Below, in pieces: positions 23,533 through 32,440 of a stretch of 64,000 nucleotides of DNA. Position numbers and translations under genes: made by a program. The stretch spans positions 71,593 through 135,592 of the forward strand of contig JAPJOH010000001.1 of NCBI GenBank assembly GCA_030826265.1, in the 5' to 3' direction. Every line of letters starts with the position of its first letter. Within the stretch, counting starts at the first letter, position 1. The notes beneath the pieces were generated by a model. The model was not told the origin of the DNA. It did no database searches and saw only the letters and a program-made list of their open reading frames with translations. This DNA comes from Collinsella aerofaciens. GTDB taxonomy: Bacteria > Actinomycetota > Coriobacteriia > Coriobacteriales > Coriobacteriaceae.

Positions 23533-24780
23533 ATGGAACAGAGAGTTGCAATCACCGGTATCGGTGCCGTGTCGCCGCTCGGCAACACCGCGCTTGCCAC
23601 CTGGGCGGCCATGTGCGCCGGCACGTGCGGCATCGGCCCGATCACGCACTTCGATACCGATGCGTTTGCCGTCAAGATGGCAGCCGAGGTCAAGGGCTTT
23701 GACGGCAACGAGTACTTTGGCAAGCGTGACGCCAAGCATCTCGACCCCTGCGTTCAGTTTGCGATGGCGGCTTCGGACGAAGCCATGCACGATGCGGGCT
23801 TTGATGTCGAAGGCGCCATCGATCGCGAGCGCCTGGGCGTCTACGTGGGCTCGGGCGTGGGCGGCATGACGACGCTCGTCGACAACGTCCATACGATTGC
23901 CGAACGTGGGCCCCGCCGCGCATCGCCCTATATGATCGCGATGATGATCCCCAACATGGCATCGGGCAATATCGCAATCCGCCACAAGGCAAAGGGCCCG
24001 ACCCTGCCCGTGGTGACCGCGTGCGCAACCTCGGCCCATGCGGTGGGCGAGGCGTTCCGCGCCATCAAGCACGGCTATGCCGACGCGATCCTCGCGGGCG
24101 GCGCCGAGGCCGCAATTATCCCCGATGCCGTTGCGGGCTTTACGTCCTGCCGCGCATTGACCACCAACCCCGATCCCGCGACGGCCTGCCGTCCGTTCGA
24201 TGCAGACCGCGACGGCTTTGTGATGGGCGAGGGCGCCTGCGTGCTCGTGCTCGAGAGCATGGAACATGCGCAGGCGCGCGGTGCGCACATTTATGCCGAG
24301 GTCGTGGGCTACGGCAACACCGATGATGCCTATCACATCACGAGCCCTGATCCCGAGGCTGCCGGCATTGCCCGCGCGATATCGCTGGCGGTGACCGAGG
24401 GCGACGTCAAGCCTTCCGAGGGTCTCTACATCAATGCCCACGGCACATCTACCAAGCTCAACGATTCGTCCGAGACGGCGGGCATTAAGCGTGCGCTCGG
24501 CGAGGACGCGGCGCGCGCCGCGCACGTCTCGTCGACTAAGTCGATGACCGGCCACATGATCGGTGCCACGGGCGCCATCGAGGTCATGGCCTGCGCCATG
24601 GCGCTCGAGCAGGGCGTGGTGCCGCCGACCATTAACTACCACACGCCCGATCCCGCCTGCGATCTTGACTACACGCCCAATCGCGCGGTTCGCGCCGACC
24701 TTACCTGGGCGCTTTCGACCAACCTGGGCTTTGGCGGACACAACGCCGCCATCGCGCTGCGTAGATATACGAGGAGCTAG
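23533..24780 (+). CDS. fabF: 3-oxoacyl-ACP synthase II
   Basis: FabF, 415 residues, is the elongating condensing enzyme. The catalytic triad is Cys164 (TACATSAHAVGEA), His303 (INAHGTSTKLNDSSE) and His341 (KSMTGHMIGATGAIE). ATG 23533 is preferred over ATG 23530 and TTG 23515 because GAGGAG lies 6 bp upstream of it. It ends 3 bp before accB. No fabB is present, so FabF probably does all elongation. Confidence 0.95.
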   Translation: MEQRVAITGIGAVSPLGNTALATWAAMCAGTCGIGPITHFDTDAFAVKMAAEVKGFDGNEYFGKRDAKHLDPCVQFAMAASDEAMHDAGFDVEGAIDRERLGVYVGSGVGGMTTLVDNVHTIAERGPRRASPYMIAMMIPNMASGNIAIRHKAKGPTLPVVTACATSAHAVGEAFRAIKHGYADAILAGGAEAAIIPDAVAGFTSCRALTTNPDPATACRPFDADRDGFVMGEGACVLVLESMEHAQARGAHIYAEVVGYGNTDDAYHITSPDPEAAGIARAISLAVTEGDVKPSEGLYINAHGTSTKLNDSSETAGIKRALGEDAARAAHVSSTKSMTGHMIGATGAIEVMACAMALEQGVVPPTINYHTPDPACDLDYTPNRAVRADLTWALSTNLGFGGHNAAIALRRYTRS

Positions 24781-24783
24781 AGC

Positions 24784-25257
24784 ATGGATTCCAAAAGACT
24801 TGCCGAGATAGCCGATGTTATGGAGAACCGCGGCCTCACGCGCGTACGCGTTGAGGAGCCCGATGGCACCGCGGTCGAACTCGAGCGCGCGAGCGCCGCA
24901 CAGCCGGTTGCCGTGCCCATGCCCATGCCGAGCGCTATGGCCGCTCCAGTTGCAGCTCCCACAGTCGCGCCTGCCGCACCGGAGCCCGCCGCGCAGACAC
25001 CTGTTGCCGCACCGGAGCCCAAGGGCACCGAGGTGACCGCTCCCATGGTCGGCGTTTTCTATGCTGCCCCAGCGCCGGGCGACGAGCCGTTTGTGCACGT
25101 GGGCTCTAAGGTCAAGGCCGGCGAGACCCTCTGCATCATCGAGGCCATGAAGGTTCTCAACGAGGTGACGGCCGAGGCAGACGGCGAGGTGCTCGAGATC
25201 TGCGTGGCCGACGGCGACCTCGTGGAGTTTGGCAGCTGCCTCATGAGGATCGGATAG
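24784..25257 (+). CDS. accB: Biotin carboxyl carrier protein of acetyl-CoA carboxylase
   Basis: AccB, 157 residues. An N-terminal helical part (MDSKRLAEIADVMENRGLTR) is joined by a Pro/Ala-rich linker (about residues 38-80) to the biotinyl domain. Biotin attaches at Lys123 in IIEAMKVLNEVTAEADGEV. BirA, encoded divergently upstream of this operon, should modify it. It directly abuts fabZ. Confidence 0.95.
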   Translation: MDSKRLAEIADVMENRGLTRVRVEEPDGTAVELERASAAQPVAVPMPMPSAMAAPVAAPTVAPAAPEPAAQTPVAAPEPKGTEVTAPMVGVFYAAPAPGDEPFVHVGSKVKAGETLCIIEAMKVLNEVTAEADGEVLEICVADGDLVEFGSCLMRIG

Positions 25258-25689
25258 GTGATGTCCATGAACAAAGAAGAGCTCAAGAAGCTGTTGCCGC
25301 ATCGCGAGCCGATGCTTTTGCTCGACGAGGCCGAGCTGGTGGGCGACGAGGCCCACGGCAAGATCACGATCACGGGCGACGAGTACTTTTTGCAGGGGCA
25401 TTTTCCGGGAAACCCGGTGGTCCCCGGCGTGATTCAGTGCGAGATGCTCGCCCAAAACTGTTGCGTGCTACTGATGGGCGATGAGGAGGCGCGCGGCGCG
25501 ACGCCGTTCTACACGAGTCTGGACAAGGTGCGCTTTAAGCGTCCGGTGCGCCCGGGCGACACGGTGGATCTGGTGTGCACCATCACGCGTGCGCGCGGGC
25601 CGTTCCGCTTTGCGACGGGTACTGCGAGCGTCAACGGTGAGGTTTGCTGCCGCGCCGATATGTCTTTTGCACTCATGCACGAAAGTTAA
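25258..25689 (+). CDS. fabZ: 3-hydroxyacyl-ACP dehydratase
   Basis: FabZ, 143 residues, hot-dog fold, dehydrates 3-hydroxyacyl-ACP. Motifs are LLPHREPMLLLDEAEL near the N-terminus and the active-site HFPGNPVVPGVIQCEMLAQ with catalytic His and Glu. The start is uncertain: GTG 25258 has the best spacing from GAGGA, but ATG 25261 or 25267 is possible. Its place between accB and accC is exactly that of lactic acid bacterial fab clusters. Confidence 0.93.
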   Translation: MMSMNKEELKKLLPHREPMLLLDEAELVGDEAHGKITITGDEYFLQGHFPGNPVVPGVIQCEMLAQNCCVLLMGDEEARGATPFYTSLDKVRFKRPVRPGDTVDLVCTITRARGPFRFATGTASVNGEVCCRADMSFALMHES

Positions 25690-25699
25690 GGAAGGCTTC

Positions 25700-27043
25700 A
25701 TGTTCGACAAAGTGCTCATCGCCAATCGCGGCGAAGTCGCGGTCCGTGTTATCCGCGCGTGCCGCGATATGGGCATCAAGACCGTCGCCGTTTATTCCAC
25801 GGCCGATGCGGACGCGCTGCACGTGCAACTTGCCGACGAGGCGTATTGCATCGGCGGCCCGCGTCTTGCCGAGAGCTACCTCAACGACGATGCCGTGCTC
25901 ACCTGTGCCGTAAAGTCGGGCGCAAAGGCGATCCATCCTGGGTACGGCTTCTTTTCCGAGAAGGCGAGCTTTGTACGCGACTGCGACAAGTATGGCCTGG
26001 CGTTTGTTGGTCCTTCGGCCGAGGTGATCGACAGCATGGGCGACAAGGACGCCGCACGCCGAACGGCTGCCGCGGCGGGCGTGCCCATCGTGCCGGGCTG
26101 CGATTTGCTCAAAAGTCCCGAGGAGGCGACGGCCGAGGCCGAGCGCATTGGCTGTCCCGTGCTCATTAAGGCGCGCGCGGGCGGTGGCGGTCGCGGCATT
26201 CGCAAGGTCGAGCGCGTGGAAGATGCGGCAAAGGCGTTCATCGAGGCGCGTGCCGAGGGCGAGGCCGTTTTTGGCGACGGCGAGTGCTACATGGAGAAGT
26301 TCGTCGCGCCGGCGCACCACGTTGAGGTGCAGATTATGGCCGATAAGCAGGGCCATGTATTTTCGCTCGGCGAGCGCGAGTGCTCGGTGCAGCGTCGCAA
26401 CCAAAAGCTGATCGAAGAGAGTCCCGCGCCGTGCCTCGACGGACACAACGACATTCGTGCTCGCATGCACAAGGCAGCGCGTGACCTGGCTCGTGCCGTC
26501 GGCTACGAAGGAGCCGGTACCATCGAGTTTCTGTATTCGGACGACGGCAATTTCTACTTTATGGAAATGAACACGCGCTTGCAGGTGGAGCATCCGGTTA
26601 CAGAGTTTGTGACCGATACCGACTTGGTCAAGTGGCAGCTGCGCGTGGCAGCCGGCCAGCCTCTGCCCTTTGAGCAGGAGGACATGCCGGTCCGCAACCA
26701 CGCCATGGAGTGCCGCATCAATGCCGAAACGCCGGACTTTCTGCCGTCCTGCGGAACGGTCACCGCGTTGCGTGTGCCGGGCGGTCCGCGCGTACGCTGG
26801 GATTCCGCCATGTTTACCGGTGCGAAAGTTCCGCCGTACTACGACTCTATGCTCGGCAAGCTCATCGTGTGTGCGCCCACGCGTGACGGCGCTATTCGTA
26901 AGATGCGCTCGGCCCTGGGCGAGCTCGTGATTGAGGGCGTGAGCGAAAACAGCGAGCTTCAGCTCGACGTGCTGGCAAACGACGAGTTCTTGTCGGGCAT
27001 GTACCACACCGATCTGATGGGGCATCTCTATGCTGATGAATAG
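25700..27043 (+). CDS. accC: Acetyl-CoA carboxylase, biotin carboxylase subunit
   Basis: AccC, 447 residues, ATP-grasp enzyme that carboxylates biotin on AccB. It begins MFDKVLIANRGEVAVRVIRACRD. ATP-binding KARAGGGGRGIRKV lies near residues 156-169, followed by EKFVAPAHHVEVQIMAD, GAGTIEFLYSD and MEMNTRLQVEHPVTE. The ATG at 25700 follows AAGGAAGG. It overlaps accDA by 14 bp. Confidence 0.96.
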   Translation: MFDKVLIANRGEVAVRVIRACRDMGIKTVAVYSTADADALHVQLADEAYCIGGPRLAESYLNDDAVLTCAVKSGAKAIHPGYGFFSEKASFVRDCDKYGLAFVGPSAEVIDSMGDKDAARRTAAAAGVPIVPGCDLLKSPEEATAEAERIGCPVLIKARAGGGGRGIRKVERVEDAAKAFIEARAEGEAVFGDGECYMEKFVAPAHHVEVQIMADKQGHVFSLGERECSVQRRNQKLIEESPAPCLDGHNDIRARMHKAARDLARAVGYEGAGTIEFLYSDDGNFYFMEMNTRLQVEHPVTEFVTDTDLVKWQLRVAAGQPLPFEQEDMPVRNHAMECRINAETPDFLPSCGTVTALRVPGGPRVRWDSAMFTGAKVPPYYDSMLGKLIVCAPTRDGAIRKMRSALGELVIEGVSENSELQLDVLANDEFLSGMYHTDLMGHLYADE

Positions 27044-28754
27044 AAAAGCGAAGACGGTCAATGTCCTTGAGGGGCCGATAACCGAGTCGTGCGCCGAGTT
27101 TCCCGCACGCCACGTGTTTATCAAGTGCCCGGAGTGCCGCCGTGTGATCGATGAGGCACGCCTGCACGACAACCTCGAGGTCTGCCCTCGTTGCGGCAAA
27201 CACTTTCGCGTGAGCGGTCGCGCGCGCATGCGCATGACGGTCGACGAGGGCACGTTTGAGGAGTGGGATGCCAATCTGGCGTCGGAGGACTTCCTCTCGT
27301 TTCCCGGCTATGCCGACAAGCTTAAGAGCGTGTGCGAGCGTTCGGGCGAGCGCGACGCCGTTGTGTGCGGCAGGGGCAAAATCTGCGGTTGCGATACCGC
27401 GCTCTTCTTTATGGACGCCAACTTTATGATGGGCTCGATGGGTTCCGTGGTGGGCGAGAAGATCTGTCGCACATTTGAGCGAGCGACCGAGCTTGGATTG
27501 CCAGTTGTCGGCTTTACCGTTTCGGGCGGTGCGCGCATGCAAGAGGGCGTGACATCGCTTATGCAGATGGCCAAGATTTCTGCGGCGGTTAGGCGCCACA
27601 GTGAGGCGGGCGGCCTGTATATCACGGTGCTCACTGACCCCACGACCGGAGGCGTAACCGCGAGCTTTGCCATGGAGGGCGATATTATCCTGGCCGAGCC
27701 CGATGCCCTGACGGCATTTGCCGGCCCGCGCGTGATCGAGCAGAACATGCACAAGCGCCTGCCCAAGGGATTCCAGCGCTCCGAGTTTTTGCTGGAGCAC
27801 GGCTTTTGCGATGCCGTTGTTCCGCGTGGCGAGATTGCGCTCACGGTAGGCGAGCTGCTGGCACTGCACGAAGGGCACGCGCCCGGCCTGGGGGCACCGC
27901 ATGAGATCGTGCATACGGGTCGTCGCGGCAAAAAGCTGGGACACTTGTTCAAGCGCTCGACCGCACCAAAAACCGCGCTCGAGATTGTCAAGCAGACCCG
28001 CTCGGCAGATCGCGCCACGGCGGGCGAGATGATCTCGCTGGGCCTGGATGGATTTGTGGAGCTGCATGGCGACCGTTACTTTGGCGACGACGCCGCCGTG
28101 GTGGCTGGCATTGGCTGGAAAGACGGGCGACCCGTGACGGTTATCGCCGTCGAGCGCGGTACCACGACCAAAGAGCGCATGCGTCGCAACTTTGGTATGG
28201 CACATCCCGAGGGCTACCGCAAAGCGCGTCGCCTTATGCGCCAGGCCGAAAAGTTTGGTCGACCGGTTCTGTGTCTGGTCGATACTTCGGGCGCGTTTTG
28301 CGGCATCGGTGCCGAGGAGCGCGGCCAGGGCGAGGCGATTGCCCAGAATCTCATGGAGATGAGCGGCCTCAAGACGCCGATTGTCTCGGTGGTGACAGGC
28401 GAGGGCGGCTCTGGTGGCGCGCTGGCGCTGTCCATGGCCGACCGCATCCTGATGCTCTCGAGCTCGGCCTATTCGGTCGTGAGCCCCGAGGCCTGTGCGT
28501 CGATCCTGTGGAAGGATACCGAGCGCGCGAATGAGGCCGCCGAGGCGCTTAAGCTCACGGCCCCCGATCTGTTGGCGCTCGGCATCATCGACGGCATTGT
28601 TGACGATAGGGGCCTGTCGCATGAGGAGATCGCCGGTGCCGTCATGTCCTCGGCATTTGATGCCTTCGATACGCTTGGGCAGCTCGACGACGCGACCCTC
28701 ACAAACCTCCGCTACGAAAAGTACCGCGCAATCGGTCGATACCGCACGATGTGA
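27030..28754 (+). CDS. accDA: Fused acetyl-CoA carboxylase carboxyltransferase beta-alpha
   Basis: A single 574-residue chain carries both carboxyltransferase halves that move CO2 from biotin to acetyl-CoA. The N-terminal half is AccD-like: a zinc ribbon CPECRRVIDEARLHDNLEVCPRCG (about residues 32-55), then FMMGSMGSVVGEKI and GFTVSGGARMQEG. The C-terminal half from about residue 315 is AccA-like: GLDGFVELHGDRYFGDD, RRNFGMAHPEGYRKA and VTGEGGSGGALALSMAD. Streptococcal operons keep accD and accA separate; here they are one frame without a stop. ATG 27030 overlaps the end of accC. Confidence 0.94.
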   Translation: MLMNRKAKTVNVLEGPITESCAEFPARHVFIKCPECRRVIDEARLHDNLEVCPRCGKHFRVSGRARMRMTVDEGTFEEWDANLASEDFLSFPGYADKLKSVCERSGERDAVVCGRGKICGCDTALFFMDANFMMGSMGSVVGEKICRTFERATELGLPVVGFTVSGGARMQEGVTSLMQMAKISAAVRRHSEAGGLYITVLTDPTTGGVTASFAMEGDIILAEPDALTAFAGPRVIEQNMHKRLPKGFQRSEFLLEHGFCDAVVPRGEIALTVGELLALHEGHAPGLGAPHEIVHTGRRGKKLGHLFKRSTAPKTALEIVKQTRSADRATAGEMISLGLDGFVELHGDRYFGDDAAVVAGIGWKDGRPVTVIAVERGTTTKERMRRNFGMAHPEGYRKARRLMRQAEKFGRPVLCLVDTSGAFCGIGAEERGQGEAIAQNLMEMSGLKTPIVSVVTGEGGSGGALALSMADRILMLSSSAYSVVSPEACASILWKDTERANEAAEALKLTAPDLLALGIIDGIVDDRGLSHEEIAGAVMSSAFDAFDTLGQLDDATLTNLRYEKYRAIGRYRTM

Positions 28755-28770
28755 CAAAGGGACAGCCCGC

Positions 28771-30009
28771 ATGTCATATTGGGAAAGGCATTCCATGCTA
28801 CAAGTTTCTAACACCTCGTTTACAACGTCGGTTTCATCAAACGCCATGGCCGTGGTGGACTATCTGTCCAAAAGCATGATGTCGGCGCTGCCGTTTATTG
28901 TCTGCGCGGCGTTGTTCCGCACCGTCGCTGTCATTATGGGCGAAGGCATGCTGGGCCTGTGGTCTGCCGATTCCGATATCTATCGCCTGTTCTACAGTTG
29001 GCTCTATAACGCCGGCTACTACTTTTTGCCCATTTATCTTGGTTGGGCGGCCGCCCGCCAGCTCGGTTGCTCGGAGCAGCTGGGCATGATGCTGGGCGGC
29101 GTATTGATTGCACCCGATTTACTCAAGCTTGTCGATGCCGCATCGACGACGGGGGCATCGATGACTTCCGTGTATGGTCTGCTTCCTGCGCCGGTCAACG
29201 ATTACACGACGACTGTTATTCCGGTTCTCATCTCGGTGCCCGTGCTATGGCGAGTGGAGTGTTTCTTTAAGCGCGTTATCCCTAAGGCCGTGGCGTTTTC
29301 GTTCGTTCCGTTTGCGACCATGCTTGTCATGGTTCCGGTTTCGTTGTGTATTACGGCGCCGGCGGGCAGCTATCTGGGCATGCTGTTGGGCCAGCTTATG
29401 TTTATGCTTGGCAATTCCGGTGGCATCGTGTCGCTGTTCACGCTCATGGGGCTTGCCGCGGGCTGGGAGTTTCTAAAGATCGCGGGTGTCAGCAACGTTG
29501 TCCTATCGCTCGCCTATGCGCAGTTTATGAGTGTGGGAACGGATTCGTGCATCCTGATCGCCGCGACGATGGCGACGTTCGCTGTTTGGGGCATGCCTTT
29601 TGGCGCGTCGCTTCGCGTTGCGGATAAGGACGAGAAGGCGCTCATGCTGGGCTATTCAATCTCGGGTGTTCTTGGCGGCGTAAGCGAGCCGGCGCTGTAC
29701 GGTTGCGGCTTTAAATATGGCAGGTGCCTGACGTGCATGGCCATTGGCGGCGCCGTCGGAGGCCTTGTTGCGGCCGTGGGCCACGTTACGGCCTATACCA
29801 TCGGCATGACGAATGTCCTCATGGTCATTGGCTTTGCCACGGGCGGCATCTCGAACCTGCTGCGGTGCTGCGCTGCCGGCGGCACGGCATTTGCGGTGTC
29901 TGCGGCGCTGAGCTACTGCTTTGGTGTGGTGCCGACGAAGGGGCAGGCGACGGGGGACGGAGCCGATTCGCTCGAAACAGTGGCGAGCGCTGCTGAAGCA
30001 AGCGCGTAA
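28771..30009 (+). CDS. PTS permease EIIC, glucose/beta-glucoside superfamily
   Basis: A 412-residue membrane protein with about ten hydrophobic segments. The EIIC substrate-site motif appears as GGVSEPALYG (the family has GxTEP), and YYFLPIYLGWAAARQLG matches the beta-glucoside/sucrose EIIC pattern. No EIIB cysteine domain or EIIA domain is attached or adjacent, so it would need those partners from elsewhere. The sugar is unknown. It lies only 16 bp after accDA without a visible terminator between, so it may be co-transcribed with the fab operon. ATG 28795, with GGGAAAGG upstream, is an alternative start. Confidence 0.82.
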   Translation: MSYWERHSMLQVSNTSFTTSVSSNAMAVVDYLSKSMMSALPFIVCAALFRTVAVIMGEGMLGLWSADSDIYRLFYSWLYNAGYYFLPIYLGWAAARQLGCSEQLGMMLGGVLIAPDLLKLVDAASTTGASMTSVYGLLPAPVNDYTTTVIPVLISVPVLWRVECFFKRVIPKAVAFSFVPFATMLVMVPVSLCITAPAGSYLGMLLGQLMFMLGNSGGIVSLFTLMGLAAGWEFLKIAGVSNVVLSLAYAQFMSVGTDSCILIAATMATFAVWGMPFGASLRVADKDEKALMLGYSISGVLGGVSEPALYGCGFKYGRCLTCMAIGGAVGGLVAAVGHVTAYTIGMTNVLMVIGFATGGISNLLRCCAAGGTAFAVSAALSYCFGVVPTKGQATGDGADSLETVASAAEASA

Positions 30010-30046
30010 ACCCGTGCGACACAAGGACGATTCCTTTGCCACATTC

Positions 30047-30082
30047 TAAGGCCGTGGCCCGTGTGGTTTGCGGCCTTTTTGT
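30047..30082 (+). terminator. Intrinsic terminator after the EIIC gene
   Basis: AAGGCCG and CGGCCTT pair across a 16-nt loop, followed by a T-run. Confidence 0.7.
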
Positions 30083-30160
30083 ATCTGTGGGGCAAAGTGG
30101 CTACACTACAATCCGTTTGAGCAATAGATATTATAGATAGCACCGTGGGGGCGGATGTAG

Positions 30161-31315
30161 ATGGTCGAGTGGATTGTTAAGCGTGCGCAGGGCGACCGTG
30201 CGCGCGTGGGCACGTTGACGGGCGTGGTGTGTATTCTCGCCAATGTGGCACTATGCGCTGCGAAGGGCGCAATTGGCGTGCTGTCGGGATCGGTTTCGAT
30301 CGTGGCGGATGCCATGAACAACCTGTCCGATGCCAGCTCAAACATTGTGAGCGTGCTGGGCTTTAAACTTGCGAGCAAGCCGGCCGACCCCGAGCATCCT
30401 TACGGCCACGGTCGCTATGAGTATCTCTCGGGATTGGTCGTGGCGGCGCTCGTGCTGCTGATTGGCGTTGAGCTTATCAAATCCTCGTTTGAGCGCATCA
30501 TCCACCCCGAACCTGTCGAGTTCTCGCTTGCCCTGGTGGCAGTCCTGGCGCTTTCGATGGTCGTAAAGCTCTGGATGGCGGCCCTCAACAAAAAGCTCGG
30601 CGACCGCATTGAGTCTGAGACGCTGCATGCGACCGCGCAGGATTCCAAGAACGATGTCCTAGCCACGGGCGCCGTGCTGGCGTGCGCGATTGTTTCGCAG
30701 GTGACGCACATCAATCTTGACGCATGGGTCGGCCTTGCCGTTGGCGCCTATATTGGCTGGAGCGGTTTTGAACTCATCCAGGATACGGTGAGCCCGCTTT
30801 TGGGTCAGTCGCCCGATCCTAAGCTGGTCAAGCACATTCGAGACAAGATCATGAGCTATCCCGGCGTTTTGGGCGTTCACGATTTGATGGTTCACGACTA
30901 CGGCCCGGGCAGGAAGTTTGCAAGTGCGCATGCCGAGATGGCGGCCGAGGACAGCCCGTTGGAAAGTCACGACACGCTCGATAACATCGAGCAGTCGTTT
31001 AGGGACGAAGACGGCATGATCGTTACGCTTCACTACGATCCCATCGTGACCGATGACCCCAAGCTGGCGAGCATGCGCTTGCGCATTCACGCCATGGCCC
31101 AGGAGATCGATAGCCGCCTCTCGATTCATGACCTGCGCTGCGTGCCGGGTCCTACGCACACCAACGTGATCTTTGACTGCGTGCGTCCCTCGGATCTGCA
31201 GATGAGTGCCGAAGACGTAAAGCACGCGCTGACACAACGGGTCGAATCGGAATATCCCAAGTCGATTGCCAAGATTACGATCGACGAAGACTACGTAGGG
31301 CATACCCACGAGTAA
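30161..31315 (+). CDS. Cation diffusion facilitator, probably manganese exporter
   Basis: A 384-residue CDF metal exporter with six expected transmembrane helices in the first 210 residues. Metal-site residues in helix 2 are Asn53 and Asp57 (AMNNLSD) and in helix 5 Asp161 and Asp165 (DSKND), an ND-DD set reported for Mn-type CDF proteins such as MntE rather than the His/Asp set of zinc exporters. HPYGHGRYEYLSGL is the conserved loop. The cytoplasmic dimerisation domain (about 215-300) is followed by about 80 extra residues that look like a second, related domain and end in HTHE. Metal choice is an inference. Confidence 0.87.
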   Translation: MVEWIVKRAQGDRARVGTLTGVVCILANVALCAAKGAIGVLSGSVSIVADAMNNLSDASSNIVSVLGFKLASKPADPEHPYGHGRYEYLSGLVVAALVLLIGVELIKSSFERIIHPEPVEFSLALVAVLALSMVVKLWMAALNKKLGDRIESETLHATAQDSKNDVLATGAVLACAIVSQVTHINLDAWVGLAVGAYIGWSGFELIQDTVSPLLGQSPDPKLVKHIRDKIMSYPGVLGVHDLMVHDYGPGRKFASAHAEMAAEDSPLESHDTLDNIEQSFRDEDGMIVTLHYDPIVTDDPKLASMRLRIHAMAQEIDSRLSIHDLRCVPGPTHTNVIFDCVRPSDLQMSAEDVKHALTQRVESEYPKSIAKITIDEDYVGHTHE

Positions 31316-31354
31316 GGCTATGCCGGCAAAGCAGGTTATGCAGAAGGGGAGAGC

Positions 31355-31981
31355 ATGAAGAAGCTGTATCTACTCCGCCACGGTCAGACGGAGTTCAACG
31401 TCAAAAAGCTGGTCCAGGGCCGCTGCGATTCACCGCTCACCGACTTAGGCCGTCAGCACGCCGGGATGGCAGCCGCATGGCTCAAAGCCCACGGCGTCGT
31501 CCCCGACAAAGTGGTCTCATCACCCTTAGGCCGAGCCATGGACACGGCAAGTCTCGTCGCATGCGAGCTCCTCGGCCCGGACGCAGCAGCCGAGCCCTGC
31601 GAAGGCATTATCGAGCGCTGCTACGGCTCCTTCGAAGAAGGCCCGCACGGCGCGCTGCCCACCGACGTCTGGGATCCGGGCGAGGACCTGGTCCCCTTCG
31701 GAGGAGAAGGAAGCCAGGCGCTGCAAGAACGTATGGTGGATGCGCTTACCAATATCATGGGCTCCGAGGGCATCGAAACCCTTCTAGCAGTAAGCCACGG
31801 CAGCGCCAGCCGCCAATTTATCAAGGCCGCAGCCCCAGAGGGCTTCGAGCTCCCAACAAAACTCCCCAACTGCGCCATCATGATCTTCGATTTCGATGAG
31901 GCAAAGCCACAAGCAGAAGGCGAACCGTCCCAATGCAAGTTCACACTCCAGCAAATAGTGGACCCCCAACAAAGTCATTAG
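31355..31981 (+). CDS. Histidine phosphatase family protein (phosphoglycerate-mutase-like)
   Basis: A 208-residue member of the histidine phosphatase superfamily. The N-terminal LYLLRHGQTEFNVKKLVQGR carries the phospho-accepting histidine, and LAVSHGSASRQF carries the second histidine; VSSPLGRAMDTA supplies the arginine. Whether it acts on phosphoglycerate, alpha-ribazole phosphate or another ester is not clear. AGGGGAGAGC precedes the ATG. Codons become rich in A and C through the gene (CTTA, CCCAAC, ACAAAACTC), as in the aminotransferase at 705-1841, and a nested palindrome follows in both cases. Confidence 0.85.
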   Translation: MKKLYLLRHGQTEFNVKKLVQGRCDSPLTDLGRQHAGMAAAWLKAHGVVPDKVVSSPLGRAMDTASLVACELLGPDAAAEPCEGIIERCYGSFEEGPHGALPTDVWDPGEDLVPFGGEGSQALQERMVDALTNIMGSEGIETLLAVSHGSASRQFIKAAAPEGFELPTKLPNCAIMIFDFDEAKPQAEGEPSQCKFTLQQIVDPQQSH

Positions 31982-32010
31982 CCTGAGCGAGCAAGGTTTA
32001 GCAGACATCA

Positions 32011-32190
32011 ACGTGGCGTTCCCAGTGTGCGGCGGAGGGGGCGGGCCTGAGACATATTAAGGTTGTCGCGAGTTCCGCACGAACAGGAGAGCACTTAATG
32101 TGCTCTCCGTCGTGAGCAGGACTGTAGAGCAGCAACCTTAATATGTCTCAGGCCCGCCCCCTCCGCCGCACACTGGGAACGTGCCACGCA
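32011..32190. repeat. Nested palindromic element B
   Basis: A perfect 49-bp inverted repeat (32017-32065 and 32133-32181), extended outward with a 2-nt bulge, surrounds a 67-bp core. The core contains a perfect stem GGAGAGCAC/GTGCTCTCC with the loop TTAAT (32085-32107). The core matches that of element A at 1970-2033, including TTCCGCACGA upstream and GAGC..AGGAC downstream. The one variable stem pair changes from A-T to G-C on both sides. The arms are unrelated between the two elements. The element lies between the histidine phosphatase stop and the rplC promoter. Confidence 0.9.
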
Positions 32191-32230
32191 CTTTACCTGC
32201 GTAAACAATGTGAGTGAAATATGAATCTCG

Positions 32231-32256
32231 ATGGATACGCCCGCAGCCGTGTATAC
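32231..32256 (+). promoter_or_regulatory. 26-bp motif upstream of rplC, candidate promoter, copy 1
   Basis: This motif (ATGGATACGCC, then AGCCGTGTATAC) matches 34096-34121 upstream of rplB in 24 of 26 positions. It ends in TATAC(T), a plausible -10 box (32252-32257). No good -35 box is visible at 16-18 bp. It may be a promoter or a protein-binding site. Confidence 0.55.
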
Positions 32257-32257
32257 T

Positions 32258-32440
32258 AAACAGCTGTGTGTAACCAGGGGAGTATTCTGGCTGGACAAAA
32301 TGCCTGCTTAATAGGGTTGTCAGGTAGTCCGGGCGAAATACAAGGCTGGGGAGCGCGTCGTGTAAGTAGTGGTCCTCTAGGGGCGTACGCTCGGTGGCGT
32401 ACGCATTGTCCCAAGACCACGCGAGAGTTGGGATCATATC
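32258..32440 (+). other. Structured leader of the rplC operon
   Basis: About 180 nt separate the likely start of transcription from rplC. GTGGTC (32370-32375) and GACCAC (32415-32420) close an outer helix. Inside it GCGTACGC repeats around TCGGTG to give a perfect inner stem (32384-32405). Such a leader is the expected place for feedback control by a ribosomal protein, but I do not recognise a described leader family. Confidence 0.5.

Noticed and set aside
28495..28770. Upstream extension of the EIIC frame into accDA
   Set aside because: It is the shadow frame of accDA; the membrane protein begins at 28771 or 28795, where ribosome binding sites lie.
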